64,000 bases of DNA from Gavia stellata (GCF_030936135.1 NC_082599.1:63152551-63216550), one strand, 5' to 3'. Positions 49,701 to 61,152 are shown, numbered from the stretch's first letter. The notes: generated by a model from the sequence alone, not told the origin. Numbers and translations are program-made.

Positions 49701-51915
49701 CAGGTACGTGCACCAGCCACTTCCCCACTGTAGTCAAACAGAGACCCCACAGCTTGCGTGCACTGGGGTGGCCCAGTTGAGAAGCAGGTCTTTTTTCTGC
49801 CTGAGCTGTCTTGAGTGTTGCAAGACTGTGTGCTTGTGTCTCTGCCGTGACTGGGGCGTTGTAAGCCCCATTGCAGAGGAGGAGAGGGTTTGAGGGCACT
49901 GCAGGACTGCGAAGATACGGGCTCAGGGGTGAACATCTGTTCCCTTGCAGTGACGTGGTGGAGCTGTGGAGGAGCCTGGGGAGAAGCACCATTGGGATTC
50001 AGGTCCTGAGGTGCTTAGTGGAGAAACTAAACAGAGCACGAAACAACTGCCTGGGGACCAACTCCTCCGCTTGTGAGTGGCACAACCATGAGACTGCTCT
50101 GGAGACTTTGATGGTACGTTCAATGGCAGACACGTTTCTGTAGCTTTGCGTCTGCTTTGTAACTCCTGCTTCGGAAAAGGGGGAGTCAGGTGCCCTTTGC
50201 AGATGCCCCTGGAGACTCCCAGGGCGCTGTGCTGGGCCGGCCTCAAGCAGTGTGGGGAGCTGGGACAGTGTTGTGCTCCTGAGCCACAAGGCTGTCGCAG
50301 AAGTGACAATTGCGGACAGTAACCCCCCTGCCCCAGGCAGGCAGGGGAACCAGGCTGGTGGGAAAAGGCCTTGCCTGAAGAGGGGCTTCTTGGTCACGTT
50401 TCTCTGCAGATCACCCGTGCCATCTCCGAAGTGGTGCTTGCCCTGAGGAGCACAGAGGAGCTCAGGCAGCTGCTTCCCCACCTCCTTCCCAGCCTCCTGA
50501 GGTGGGCCAGCGAAACCCTGGGCGAGGAGCGGCTGCTTTCCCCCCTGGGAGAAGGCGGAAGACAACTGTTCCTCAAGGGCCAGGTGCTTGAGGAGAAGCC
50601 GTGCAGGTAAGGAGCCGAAGGGGCAGATGGAGGGGCTGGCTTCGGTTCCCCTCGCCAAGGCACGTGCCTTTGTGGGGTTGAGGGAGGGCTTTGCCTGCCC
50701 CGCTTCCTAGATGAGCAAACTGCTCGTCGTGGTTGGGTTTACTTCTGCTCCTTCATGGGGAAACTCCAGCTCCCAGGCAGGAAGGTCTGAGGCAGCTCGT
50801 GCTGTGGACGGCTGTCATCTTGCCTTCTGCATACCCTTGCATGCACGATAGCTTTGCACTCCCTCAGCGGACCCCCACCGGGGGGGAGCGTGACTCTTGC
50901 GGGCAATGGCATCATTCTTCACAAAATGCTGGTGGGAAGAGGTATTAGGTGTTGCCTTGGTTCTCTAGCATGGAGTCAGTCCAGGGGCGTGGAGTTTCTT
51001 CTGCTTCAGTGGGTTTGGGGCATGATGAAAATGCCAGTGTCGTTAGCTGCAGTCTACGAAGCATCATTCCCGGGGTATTTAGCTCTGCTAAAGAGAAATC
51101 TTCCCCTAAACTGCAGTGATTTGATCTTTCTTTGGTTTTGTGGTGCTGCTGCTGTTTTGATTTTTTTCTTGTTTTGTTTGACTGTGTTTTGACTGGGTTT
51201 GTGTTTTGTTTCTTTTGCCAGGGTTTTCCTTATGGCTTTAGAGTTGGTGCTAGGCAAATGCATGGCAGAGAAGTGGATGCGGCTGCTCATGAATCGGGCA
51301 GCGTGGGCTCTCCTTGAAGACCCCCTGACCCATTCTGATGGGGTGCGTCTCCTGACCAGGTAAGAGTCGCAGGGATGCACATGGCTGCCTCCTGCGGGGC
51401 TGTGCCCAGGGAAATGCCTGCAGGACCCTTCCAGCATGCCTGGGAAGCCGTCCTGAGCTGAAGAATAGTATCTGCATTGGTGTACATGAATTTTGGCAAC
51501 CTGGCCTTCCTGGGTAACTGTGTGTCCCTCGCTTGTGCTCCCTTGCGCAGCGTCCTGGTCCAGGCTGGGCTTCTATCACCCTGTCTGAAGCAGACCCTCT
51601 TCCCATGGCTGGATTCCTGCTCAGTTAAGCTGCGGGTGACAGCTACAGCCTTCTTTGCTGAGGTAAGGCAGGGGGTGGGGAAGGAAGGGTTCAGAGGGTT
51701 TTAGTGAGATCCGGCTCCTTGGGACGTCTGTTTTTGTGGGAAGATCCCTGGAACGGAGCAGACAGGGGAGTGCCTGGCCAGGACCAGGTCCCCACAGCAC
51801 TGCCTGTGTCCTTCCAGCTCTCTTGGGACTGCAGCACAACAAGGACCCGCGAGTGAAGCAGGCACTAGAGGAGTCTCTCCACGATACCTGTCTCCAGCCA
51901 GCACCAAGGAGTTAA
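31884..51915 (+). CDS. MROH2B-like: MROH2B-like HEAT-repeat protein gene, right copy, near complete
   Basis: A 37-exon chain on the plus strand whose phases all join, summing to about 4,297 nt (about 1,431 codons), ending at TAA 51,913-51,915. Human MROH2B is somewhat longer, about 1.6 kb of codons, so an N-terminal exon and perhaps an internal one near 44.1-44.6 kb are missing from this model. The start is unresolved: the first exon (31,884-32,009) is open but has no in-frame Met, and the first visible in-frame ATG is at 33,939. Family assignment rests on stretches such as CIPFVGMTLLAL, YPVFRYALVNWLGCEEEE and DEIRCLGEELNSP. The protein is predicted to be entirely alpha-helical HEAT-like repeats without a signal peptide or membrane segment. 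The last 14 exons lie beyond the inverted-repeat portion visible here. Molecular function is not established for the family. Confidence 0.9.
32674..33199 (+). mobile_element. Solo LTR of an endogenous retrovirus, right arm
   Basis: Mirror copy of the left-arm LTR, also 526 bp, with TG...CA ends and flanking CTGG duplications at 32,670-32,673 and 33,200-33,203. A TTTTAAAT TATA-like sequence lies near 33,063, and the 3' part carries a CTCTTTAATAGACC stretch typical of an R region. It lies in the first visible intron of the right MROH copy, in sense. It could supply a promoter or transcript end, but the sequence alone does not show use. Confidence 0.82.
33388..33650. other. 263-bp segment present only in right arm
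   Basis: The left arm joins the flanking sequences directly at about 11,415-11,420, while the right arm carries about 263 extra bases here. Short GGCC/GGACC similarity at the borders fits a deletion from the left arm. The segment lies in the intron after the first visible exon, downstream of the LTR. No ORF or element was recognised in it. Confidence 0.75.
38341..45024 (+). CDS. MROH2B-like: Right MROH copy: central exon block
   Basis: Exons 38341-38382, 38587-38656, 38768-38881, 39361-39434, 39776-39895, 40921-41028, 41224-41383, 41769-41809, 42076-42217, 42802-42854, 43294-43401, 43608-43727, 43913-44035, 44689-44781 and 44863-45024. All junctions keep frame. The 42-bp exon (TFLQARNTPGFVRQ) and the 41-bp exon (ARLPAPQALLARLL) are very short. 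The 38,587 exon could instead start at 38,572 with another in-phase AG, adding five residues. An acidic patch EEDEEEPDAVD sits near the end of exon 41224-41383 and is probably a linker between helical blocks. The 650-bp gap before 44,689 is long for this gene and may hide an exon I could not recognise. Confidence 0.84.
45251..51915 (+). CDS. MROH2B-like: Right MROH copy: C-terminal exon block
   Basis: Exons 45251-45373, 45690-45757, 46118-46253, 46359-46454, 46913-47017, 47243-47366, 48319-48419, 48850-49002, 49558-49703, 49951-50113, 50410-50606, 51222-51359, 51551-51662 and 51835-51915. Family-typical peptides: EIRCLGEELNSPDTVQTC, FLLWAVFLLAHFHQEPV, LPMDSDVVELWRSLG, RLLMNRAAWALLEDPL and LRVTATAFFAE. 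The exon after 47,366 must start at 48,319 (phase 1), so the open stretch at 47,695-47,911 is not used. For the last exon, the AG at 51,817 would end the protein after 12 residues. The in-phase AG at 51,834 gives 26 residues ending at 51,915 beside the poly(A) signal, and I prefer it. Confidence 0.85.
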
Positions 51916-51918
51916 TTA

Positions 51919-51924
51919 AATAAA
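51919..51924 (+). terminator. Poly(A) signal of right MROH gene
   Basis: AATAAA lies four bases after the TAA stop at 51,913-51,915. The very short 3' UTR fits the gene end. No competing AATAAA was noticed within the preceding terminal exon. Confidence 0.75.
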
Positions 51925-51929
51925 GCTCA

Positions 51930-53370
51930 GCACAAGATGCCTAAAGGGCAGTGTATCTTTTTTCCCCCGATGGCACCCTTGTGCTTGGCGGGACCACATG
52001 TGGGTGACACCGAGGCTGGGGGCTGCCAGCTGCATGGCCCCTCCCGGATCTTCGTGGGCTGGGCACAACGCAGTCATGCCGGGACAGACCCCAGAGCAGG
52101 GGTCTCCCCATGGGGTCCTGGGGCCGTGCCCTCCCACTGCCCATGGGGATCCCCTTGCCACCCCTCCCACCACGGCACGACCACCTCTGGCACCAGCAAG
52201 GGCTGGTGCAGGGAACAGCCCAGGAGAGCCCTGACCATACCACCACAGCAGGCTTTGCCCTCCCCGGTGTCCTGCCATGCTGGGCCCCCCCACAGCACTT
52301 GCCCAGGGACACAGTGGGGGGGTATCAGGGGAAAAGGGGGGCACTGGGGGGAGTAGGGGGCACTGGAGGATGGGTGGGGAGAACCAAGGGAGGCACAGCA
52401 GTTTAGAGGGGTGTGGTCAGGGGGCAGAAGGGGGGCACTGGGGGACAAGTAGGGAATGTCGGGGGGATCTTAAAGGGTCAGCTATGGCTCAGGGGCTGAG
52501 CAGAGGGACAGAGTGTAGCAGAGGGCTCTGGCTGGCCCATCGGACCCCTGCCCACTAACACAGGCCCCACTGGTGCTGGTCCCCAGCCCCGGCGGGCCTG
52601 GGCACATCTGCGTGGGGCAGGGGCAGCTCCACACAGGGAGCCCACCAGCAGAGATGCAGTTTCATCCCTCAGGCTGCTGGGCACCCTGGCCCCGCTGCGA
52701 GCCCATGTAAGCCTCTGGTCCCCTGTCCCGGGGGTCCCACCATCCCTGTGTTCCTAACTGAAGACCCTGCAAAGATTGCTCAAACACGTGCTCCTGCCTT
52801 GCACAGTCACGTTCCTTGACAGAGGTGGGGCTGGAGCTGGAAGAGGGAGTCAAGCCCCTGACTGGGTGGAACACCAGGCCTGGGGAGGGTCCTGCTGTGG
52901 AGGGGGCACCAGCAAGGGCCGAGGTGCTGGGGGTTTCCCTGGGCACCAGCAGTGCTGAGGGCTCTGGTAGTCCTGGGAGGTGAGTGTGCCAGGCACGGGG
53001 CAAGCGACTGAGCTGGACCTTCTCCAGCAGCAGGCATTTGTATGAGGGGGGCTCAGAGGGACCCCTGTCCTGCCCCACTGCTGCAGGTCAGTCTGAGGCA
53101 CGTGTGAGCCCTGGCTCCCTGCACATCGGGCTTTGCGCTGCCCTCAAATGGTCTGAGCCTCCTCCCAACCCCACAGAGCTTCTCAGCCCTGCCGGTAACT
53201 CCTATTTCCCCCTGACTTGCCGCTCGCACGGACCAGACGCCTTGGTTCAGCTGCATCTCCTGAAAGAAAGCAAAGGACCAAGAAGCCAGAGACATGGGGA
53301 GAGAGGTCCCTGCAGAGTGGAGTCCCTGGAGATCATCCCTGGGCGTAACCAGAGAGGAGCAGACTAAGCC
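51930..53370. other. GC-rich intergenic region
   Basis: GC-rich sequence after the MROH gene, with a G-run patch at 52,312-52,470 made of imperfect GGGGGGCACTGG units. Overlapping open frames in several phases on both strands are composition artefacts. No exon was recognised. Confidence 0.5.
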
Positions 53371-53388
53371 ATGGAAGAGGCTTCTCAC

Positions 53389-53394
53389 TTTATT
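53389..53394 (-). terminator. Possible minus-strand poly(A) signal
   Basis: TTTATT on the plus strand reads AATAAA on the minus strand. It lies downstream, in minus sense, of the exon-like sequences at 53,640-53,945. It may mark the 3' end of a transcript converging on the MROH gene. Confidence 0.3.
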
Positions 53395-53639
53395 AAAGTA
53401 ACCTTCCTCCACACTGCAAGAGGACAGGCGAGGAGAGCAGAGTCCAGATGCACGGACCTGCACACGTTTGCTCTTGAACGGGGCTGGCTCGTGGGGGTGC
53501 AGCCTCCAAGACACTAAAACAGAGTGGCTGAAACCTACGGCACAGCACGTCTCACCCAAAGCCAGGACAGAAAGCCTGCACCCAGCTGCCCAAACCCCCC
53601 AGATGTGAACTGAGGCTCCTGCCCCAGACCAGAACATGG

Positions 53640-53945
53640 CCAGACAGACCGGGCAGGAGGTAGAGCTGCATTTACAGCACGGCCGCTCAGCTGCAAAGAC
53701 CCGCTCCACCTGAGATTGTAACAGAGGCAGGCTGGCTGCTGCTCACACTTTGAGCAGAGGAGGTATTGATTGCCAACGACAACAACTCCACATCTGTCAA
53801 AGGCCACGACCCTGCCGTCAGCTGGGGAAAGATGGCCCAGACGGCCGGACAGGCTCCTCGGCTGGGTCCCTTACTGACCTTGCTGCACCTCCAGAACAAG
53901 AACCTTGTGCCGCATTGTTGCTGCGACCGGAATTGCCATCTCTAA
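53640..53945 (-). CDS. Possible 3' exons of an unidentified minus-strand gene
   Basis: On the minus strand, an exon-like piece near 53,945-53,884 (acceptor TTAG, peptide MAIPVAATMRHKVLVLEVQQ, donor GTCAGT) can be joined in phase, after a CCCCAG acceptor near 53,822, to ADGRVVAFDRCGVVVVGNQY. A poly(A) signal follows at 53,389. I do not recognise the peptide. The splice sites and phase agreement are the only support, so this may be chance. Confidence 0.22.
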
Positions 53946-53949
53946 GGTA

Positions 53950-56100
53950 GGAACTCAGCTGCAGGGCTTAGAAATGAAGAAGTAAACAAAGCTTGCCACC
54001 ATTTCCACCATGCACCATGCACCACTCCTGTTCTGAAGCAGGGTGTCTGCCATCTCAAATTACATCTCCCTGCAAACAGGCCCATCTCCCAGCAATAGGG
54101 CCAAGACAGCGTTATTTGCTGTCACAAATGTGATACTGTCACTTACGCTTATCTTGCAAATGCACGCTCAATTACTCTTGGACAGAGATTGTAACGCTCA
54201 ACGAGCAGATGCAGAATGATAGAATAAACTGATCTGTGCTATGAGGGTGTATATGCACAGCGCGGGAGCAGATTACCAGCCGGTAAGATCTTCCTGACAG
54301 AGATTTTATATTCTGCAAAGCTTAAGCTTTTTGTGGGAAAGTTTTGTATTTGCGAGAAAATCATTAGACTTTCACCAATCAGAAATACTTGACACAGTAG
54401 CTCCAACTCAAATTACTTCCTTTCCTGAAACACCTTGAAAAATTTCATATCAAGTCTCATGAAAAAGTGGAGTTTTTTTCCCAAATCACCTCCATCGCCT
54501 TATGAAAAATAGACTTTTGGCTCAGACCCACCGCTGTGGGCCAGGCCAGCCGCAGGACTTGCAACACACAAACCTGCACAGCCTTTCCCTCGGACACTGC
54601 CGCAGGGACCCTCACGCAGGTGGTAACAGGGAGGAAAGTACAGCCTGGGGTCAGGAGGGGAAAGCCTGAGAGGGAAGCAAGTGTGCCACAAACCAAAATA
54701 TGTCTTTAACGTTGTAGTGACTCACCAACGTTGAAAAACATCAAAACTGAGGCATAACACAGAGCGCTCTGATTTCAGGAGAACCAGATTATTTGTAAAT
54801 GAATTTCCACCGTGAAAATTTTCAACCTTAACATGTGGGGTTTGGGAAACCTTCCCCAGGAAAACTCCAGGACAGGAATCATAATTTTCCACCCCTTCTA
54901 CTCCATCCAGAACAGCCCTGAATGAGGAAGCTGGACATCACTTCAGCAATTTCTGCAACCACTTGCAAGAACACTGGGTATTCTTCAAACCACAGTTACG
55001 GCAACACGGTCTTCGGGATGGGTCTTAAACTTCAGGAAACAAGGTGGGAAGTCTGAACCAAAAAGGTAAATAAGGAAAAGCCTTGGGGATGAAGTCACTA
55101 GGCTGCCTCAGCATTGCCTGGAGCAGCTCCACACGGGGACCAGCCCCACATTGGTTTTACATGGGCAGGATAGGACAAATTCATTTTAATACATACTAAC
55201 TAATTAGTATGAAAGCAGATTCTCCCACACGCTGGGAGCCCAACTGTGCCTCCCCAATGCCGCACCTTAGGAAGACGGACGAGCACTTCCCTGTTTCTCA
55301 TCCTCTCAAGAACAACCTTCTGCAAGATGCTAAAGCCCACGACATCCCGTCACCAGAAGACAGGAATAACAAGTTCCCTGTCCATGGACTGAGACGTTGC
55401 CTGTTCGCACTGCCCGCCGTTCACGTTGCTGTCCCTGTGCACTCGCACCTCTAACACACGTTCTTAAGAGAGAGGCTGTAGCCCTGGCTTCCAAGGGAAT
55501 TATGAAGTCAGGGGCGAGGAGCGACAGCTCCAGTGTCACTGGCAAGTCACCCCTTCTGACACTAGAGGAACGGCACATTACAGCTCCGGGAGCAGTGGGG
55601 AGGATCTCTTGCTGAATGGATTAATGCAGCACGAGGTGTTGCAAATCCCCTGAGCCCTTCCTCGCTCCCTCCACTCCTTTGTCTCTCCCCTCCTCTCTTC
55701 ATTCACAATCACCTCCACATTAGTAACAAGCGAGTTGGAAGGCCAGTACGAAAATTTCGGAGCAGACCAAAATCCAAATGCGCTTTTGCCCATGATATTC
55801 TACCACTCCTCCGACTTACCTAGTCCTGTCCCAGCTTCTGCTCTTTTACTTGCTTTTCTCCAAAACAGAGGCATATCACGTCCTGGAGAGGGGGGAAACA
55901 CCCCAAACAACAACAACAAAAAAGGTTTATTAAAGAAAGATCAAAAATTAGGTGGGAGGTACAGTGCCTAACAGACCTTTCAGGAGGAGGACTTCCAGGG
56001 AGAGTTTTCTGCCCACAAAGCACCAGCGCCCCTGGGAAGAAAACTGATCAAAACTGCAGCCACTGAAGACCCTCTATCCCCTCCTCTGTTCTTACTCTAT
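53950..56100. other. Noncoding, no feature recognised
   Basis: Mixed-composition sequence with only short open frames and no conserved peptide. A (CAA)n patch is near 55,908-55,920, with a minus-strand AATAAA close by. Confidence 0.4.
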
Positions 56101-56104
56101 TTGG

Positions 56105-56500
56105 TAATCGGTTGATTACTGGTCGGATTCCTTCCCTACCTTCAGTTCTGAGGGGATATTGCTTAATTCTTACAGGCCGCGCCCCTGATTTGAGCCTGAC
56201 CATTACTGGGGAGGCATTTTTCGCTTTTCCTGGTATTTCTGAGGCCCATACCCCTGGATATACTTGGTTCTGGATTTCCTCAGGTACTTCTGAGCTAACA
56301 GGAGTATCTCTGAGGGCCAGACTCAGAAGTTCAATTAGCTGGTCATCCCCACTCGAAGTTCTATTTTTCCTTTCTCAAATTTTATCTCCACTTTTAGTTG
56401 TTCCAATAAGTCTCACCCCAATAGAGGTTTTGGTGAGTTAGGCACATATAAGAATTTGTGTATTCCCAATTGTTTTCCCAATCTAAATTAAAGAGGTTTT
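56105..56500 (-). pseudogene. Decayed gammaretrovirus-like pro/pol fragment
   Basis: The minus-strand translation gives the C-terminal part of a retroviral protease (near GIHKFLYVPNSPKPLLG) followed by the N-terminal part of reverse transcriptase (near VRIKQYPLRTEGREGIRP), in the order of a gammaretrovirus-like Pol. It is broken: an in-frame TGA follows LLG, there is a frame shift about 60 codons downstream, and homology fades below about 56,100 before the catalytic motifs. No gag or env was recognised nearby. It is an old endogenous copy without coding capacity. Confidence 0.7.
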
Positions 56501-56599
56501 TTAAAAATACCCCTTTTCACTTTGGCCAGTAGCTCCTGTACCGTTACAAAATCATCATCCGTAGGTGTTAAAGCTTGGTTGATAGGTTTCATCCTGAGA

Positions 56600-58010
56600 A
56601 AATAAAATCAAGGACGGGGTCTGCCCTTTCTCTGTCATTCTGAGCAGCGGGGCTGCTGCCTCCGAGAAGCACCGCTGAGGCGGGAGGGGCCCCCTTGGGC
56701 GCTGGTTGGGGCACACACCACGCAGCACCGCGCTCGGGCCTCGTCACAGCGGTTTTTTTTGGCTCCAGCTCCATCCCCAGCCGGGGGAGACCGCGGGGAC
56801 GTTTCCCTGCTTCCCCCCCATCCGGGAAACGCGGTACCGGCTCCCCCTCAAAAACAACATCAATTGCAACAAGGTATTCTAATTCAAGGTTGCATTAAAG
56901 GGCCATTTCTCCTCATCATCCGATTTATACAAAGGCCACCACTGATGACCCAATAATGACAAAAATGGCTCTTCACATCAGTTTTCTGTATGTTCAGGTT
57001 AGTTCTTTCAGTCAGACACAGAAATCAGAAGTGATTTCTTCTTCTTTCGCTGAAGTAGTCAGTCTTTTAAGTAGTTATTGCTAAACAGTGCAGAAGCTAC
57101 CAAAAGAAGTTGAAGCAGGTACTTTCCTCCTCACAAGCAGCATATCACTGAAGTGCTTCCCCTATTAAATTCTCTTCTCTACTCTAAAGGGTCCCTATTT
57201 TCCCTGCCCCCAAGGTAAACTCCAGAGCTATTCATGGGGTTTCAAAGAAAGGCAAATGTAGTTTACCTGCCTTTAAAAAAAAAAAAAAAAAAAAAGGGAC
57301 TCAGAGCTCTGAATGGAGAATGTTTACTAAACACTGTACAGACAAATTAACCAAAGAGCAAACGTTAATGGGAAAAGCTGGGAGCAGAATGAGAAGCACC
57401 ACACAACTAAAGCTATCCCAAGCACTCAAGCACTTAACGATTCCATCAAGGACCACAAGCCCTGAGGCTGATGATGGCTGTTGGATGAGTTTCCCTCCCC
57501 CAGGTGGAAACACCTCTCAGAAACACTGTGCTCAGACCAAGGAAGGAAAAAGCAATACACACCCCACCCCCACATCTAAAGGCATGCCACTCCATTCAAA
57601 GGTAAATTTTGATTTATTTAGATGAACTGCCTGGCCAGTTTTAGCACCTCCCTCTAGAGTATACCGACTTCATCCACCCCTACCCACAAAAACTTTTGAC
57701 TGAGTGCTGAGTAATGTGGAGAGTGAGGTGGACTTAGACACGCTGCTACCAGGGGACTGGATTTTTAACCTATTTACAAGTATTCGTTGCTTTGAAGCTG
57801 CCCGAGGGTCAGCACGCCCTCGCTACTGGAGGTTCTTGCTCTGCGCAGGCACTAAGGAAGACATTTCTGGCGACAGGTTATTTTAAAGCACAGCAGAACA
57901 TACCATTTATGACCTCCTGAGAATTATCTCCCAGACAGATCAGCAACAAGGGCAAAACTTGTATATGTAACATGCATTTGGGTTACGTCACTGTCAAACA
58001 TGTTACAAAT
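56600..58010. other. Noncoding between ERV pieces
   Basis: Contains a GC-rich patch at 56,640-56,860 and a run of 21 A at 57,275-57,295. It lies where gag would be if the LTR at 58.0-58.4 kb and the pol piece belonged to one minus-strand provirus, but I found no gag-like peptide and no primer-binding site next to the LTR. Confidence 0.4.
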
Positions 58011-58011
58011 C

Positions 58012-58406
58012 TGTAATATAAAAACTCACCTACACACTGTACGAGGGTGAGCAGACACTTCTTTATTGCAGCGCTGGACGCACAGGGGATCGCTCCACTT
58101 CGTGTGCGTGCTTAGTTTCTCTGCTACAAAAGTTATAGACAATCAAAGTATACATATTCATCACATTTCCAAGAAACAATTAACATACTCATACCATTTC
58201 TGAGAACTCATTAATATATGTAAATGCTCGTGACGCATGCGCCTCCAGGTACACAGGTGGTTGTCTAAGGTCCTCTGGTGGTCGGCCATAGTCTTCCTCA
58301 TGGTGTCCTTTAGTCGAACCCCATCTTTGCGCAGGCTCAGGTTGGTTGCAAAATTCCATTCTTGGAATCTTCCTAAGTTTTCCTCGGTTTACCGACAAGG
58401 CCTACA
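58012..58406 (-). mobile_element. LTR-like sequence of an endogenous retrovirus
   Basis: Read on the minus strand it starts TGTAGGCCTTGTCGG, contains GCGATCCCCTGTGCGTCCAG followed by CGCTGCAATAAAGAAGTG (poly(A) signal near 58,062) and ends ATATTACA. This layout resembles bird LTRs. No target duplication was found. It is on the same strand as, and 5' of, the pol fragment at 56.1-56.5 kb, so it may be that element's 5' LTR. Confidence 0.55.
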
Positions 58407-58409
58407 ATT

Positions 58410-61020
58410 TGTCATTCTCTTGACAAGCAAATCCTACCTATTCACAATGCTACATTGTTCAGCAGTTAGTTTATGATTAAATCACAGATAAATCATATCT
58501 AGTTACCTTCATACAGAATATATGTAATTTAATTTTTATTAATCGCTCTCTGGATTATACTGTTCTATCAATAGCCATACTTAAAATAATCAATGGTTGT
58601 TTCTATTAATATTTATTGATTGGCATTCTTGATATTCGAATCAAGGTGGGAAAGGTAAGGAACTTTCCAAGCAGCATCACTGGCCAGGTCACATTGTTAC
58701 AGGACCCAGACAAAACTGCTCTATTCGATTCTTCATCGTTCCATCTCGCTACAAGTAGGTCCTTAATATGGAACAGCGACTCCCTGGTGAGGTTCCTATG
58801 GTTATTGTTTCAAACGTAACAATCCTAACTTATACCTTTGTATTTTATTCTTTTATTTATTAATCAAACTTAACCTTTCTATATGATCAAATCTTGATTA
58901 TTTAAAAATCAGAGTATTTGCAACAAACATACACCACGACCAGCCATTTCACTAGACTGAAGGCTGGCAGCAGCGTACCAGGACAGTCCTTTCTGGTCAC
59001 TTCACTCCTGGGCAGAAATCCTACAGACTTCCTTTAGTTCAGCCCATAAAACACCACCTAATTTAATGCCAGAAATCCAAAGAGCTACAGTAAGGGTTTG
59101 GGTTTGGGGTTTTGGTTTTAACAGAGCATAGCAGATAAAAAGCAAGCAAACAAACAAAACCCCCGGTAAACCCCTGACGCACTAATGAGGAACAAAAGGT
59201 TGAGCCCAAGCTCAGTCCCAGGGCAAGCAGGCTGGCAGAGGGGAGAGGACGCTGCTGGGGGACCGGGCTGCGGGGCAGGAGGCAGCCAGGGACCAGAGCT
59301 CTGCCGGCACTGCGGTGCTGCTCCAGCCCGGCACGGCGGCTCACCCAGCGGGACCCGGCAGCTCTTCCCTCCGCAGACCCGGTTCTGCTCTGAACCCGAG
59401 CTGCAGCTGCGTGTCCACAGCACCCTGCCTTCAGCAGCACCAGAGGGGAGGAAACACCGACCCGGAGCAGACACCAGGCCTGTCCCACCTGCTTCGCACG
59501 GCATCCCTGCAGCTACAGGCACCTCCTGGAAGGCCGGAGCATGCAACTGCAGTTTTTAAACGTCTTTCCACAAAGACCAGGCGATGACAGAACAGATTCA
59601 GAGGGCGAAAAGGGGGGAAAAGGAGGAGGAAATCGGTCTGCCTGGCTACATGAGATCGGTACGAGAAACAACGAGAGATGCAGGACAAAGCAGAACTGAG
59701 CAGGACCTTGAAGGCGAGGTGAAGAAAAGATAGGCAAGTTGAACTACAGAAGTGTTCGGAAGAAGAACTATTTTGTTTAAATCTCAATTAATTCTTGGTT
59801 AGTAATTCCTTATCAATTACTCTGATTATTAATTTTATTTTCACACAGGCATTTTTTCAACATTTAAGAAGATGCAGCTGTGAGAAGTGCACAGCACAGA
59901 GCAGCCTGTGACAGTCCCCGTTGTCTCCTTAGGACGAGGAGCAGCCCCAGGAGCTGCCCTTGGGCAGAAGGACGGCCCAGGAGAAGCACGGAGGAGCCGC
60001 TGCAAGGAAGGAACCGGGGACTCGCCGAGGATGCCCAGGGATGTATGTCACTGGGGCAGGAGGGCTGGGTCAGGGGTTGGGTACCGGGAAGGGGCAGCAG
60101 CAAGGCTGCCTTAAAAGCCTGGGTGCACAGGGGACCCCAGAGAAGCACCCAGGAGCGGTCATGCAGCAGCGAGGTGACAACCGGCAGGCTGGCAGCACAT
60201 CAGGCGGTACAAGCTTGCAGAGAAAAACGATGGCAATTAGTGACATCGCATTTATAGCCATCAACAGCCACAACGTTACTGCAGTTATTTCCAGTCTCAG
60301 AGCAAGTGCTGCTGCCATATTTCCCAATCAGAAGCACTCCCAGCTTTGCAGCACATAGAAACTTTCAGCACGTTCCAATTACTTCTTGTACCTTAATGAC
60401 TTCAGGTTTCTGCTCCGTCCGCAGGTGTAAGGAGATTATTTTCTGAATGTTCGAACTCGAAAAAACAGACTTTGTCTTTTGAAAAACGTGCAACTGAAAA
60501 GCTCACCGCAGAAACGGAACTCTCTCCATCCTGGAAGCCAGAGGAGCAGCAAGGCTCTGCAAAGGCGCTGGGCCCCAGGACACCCCCGTGCCCACCCCCA
60601 GCCTCTCCCAGCACCCGCGAGCTGTGGGAACCCCTCCCGCAGGCAGAAGGCAAGAACCCGCCCGGGGCCAGCTCTCGCCTCCCGGCTTCGTGCCGGCTTC
60701 TGATGGATGCACCTTGGCTCCGGGAGCTCCCACCCTCTGCAACACCACTCTGAGGCTGCTTCATCACCCTAAAACCACCCAATTCACGTCACCACAAAGA
60801 GCAGCAAGCATTGAGCGTGTCCTTTTTTCCACACTTGAACTAAAGGGCGGAAATTAACTTTCCCACCATTCATCCGACCGACAAACCCTATGGACACAAC
60901 GTACCCTCACGGACACCAAAAACCTGCCAAATCCGAGGGAAAAGGCCAACTCAGTCGCACACCAGCACGCCTGAACAGCGCGGGCTCTGGCAACGGACCT
61001 TCAACGACGTAAAACCCAGA
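58410..61020. other. Noncoding, no feature recognised
   Basis: AT-rich to 58,900, then GC-neutral with several GC-rich patches (59,180-59,500; 60,540-60,720). Short open frames only, none recognised. It includes the upstream or downstream flank of the CpG island. Confidence 0.4.
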
Positions 61021-61152
61021 ACCGGGTGAAATTTGGGGGCTTCGGGACAAAGCTCTCCCCGCCCCGGGCGCTCCCGCCCCGGCCCCGCCGCGCTCCCGCA
61101 CCGCCGGTTCCGGCCGCTGCCGCCTCCCGGGGCCGGGGCCGCCCCGCCCGCC

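Noticed and set aside
53053-53709. 218-codon minus-strand open frame
   Set aside because: It spans the candidate poly(A) signal and reads like untranslated sequence. No domain or family peptide was recognised.
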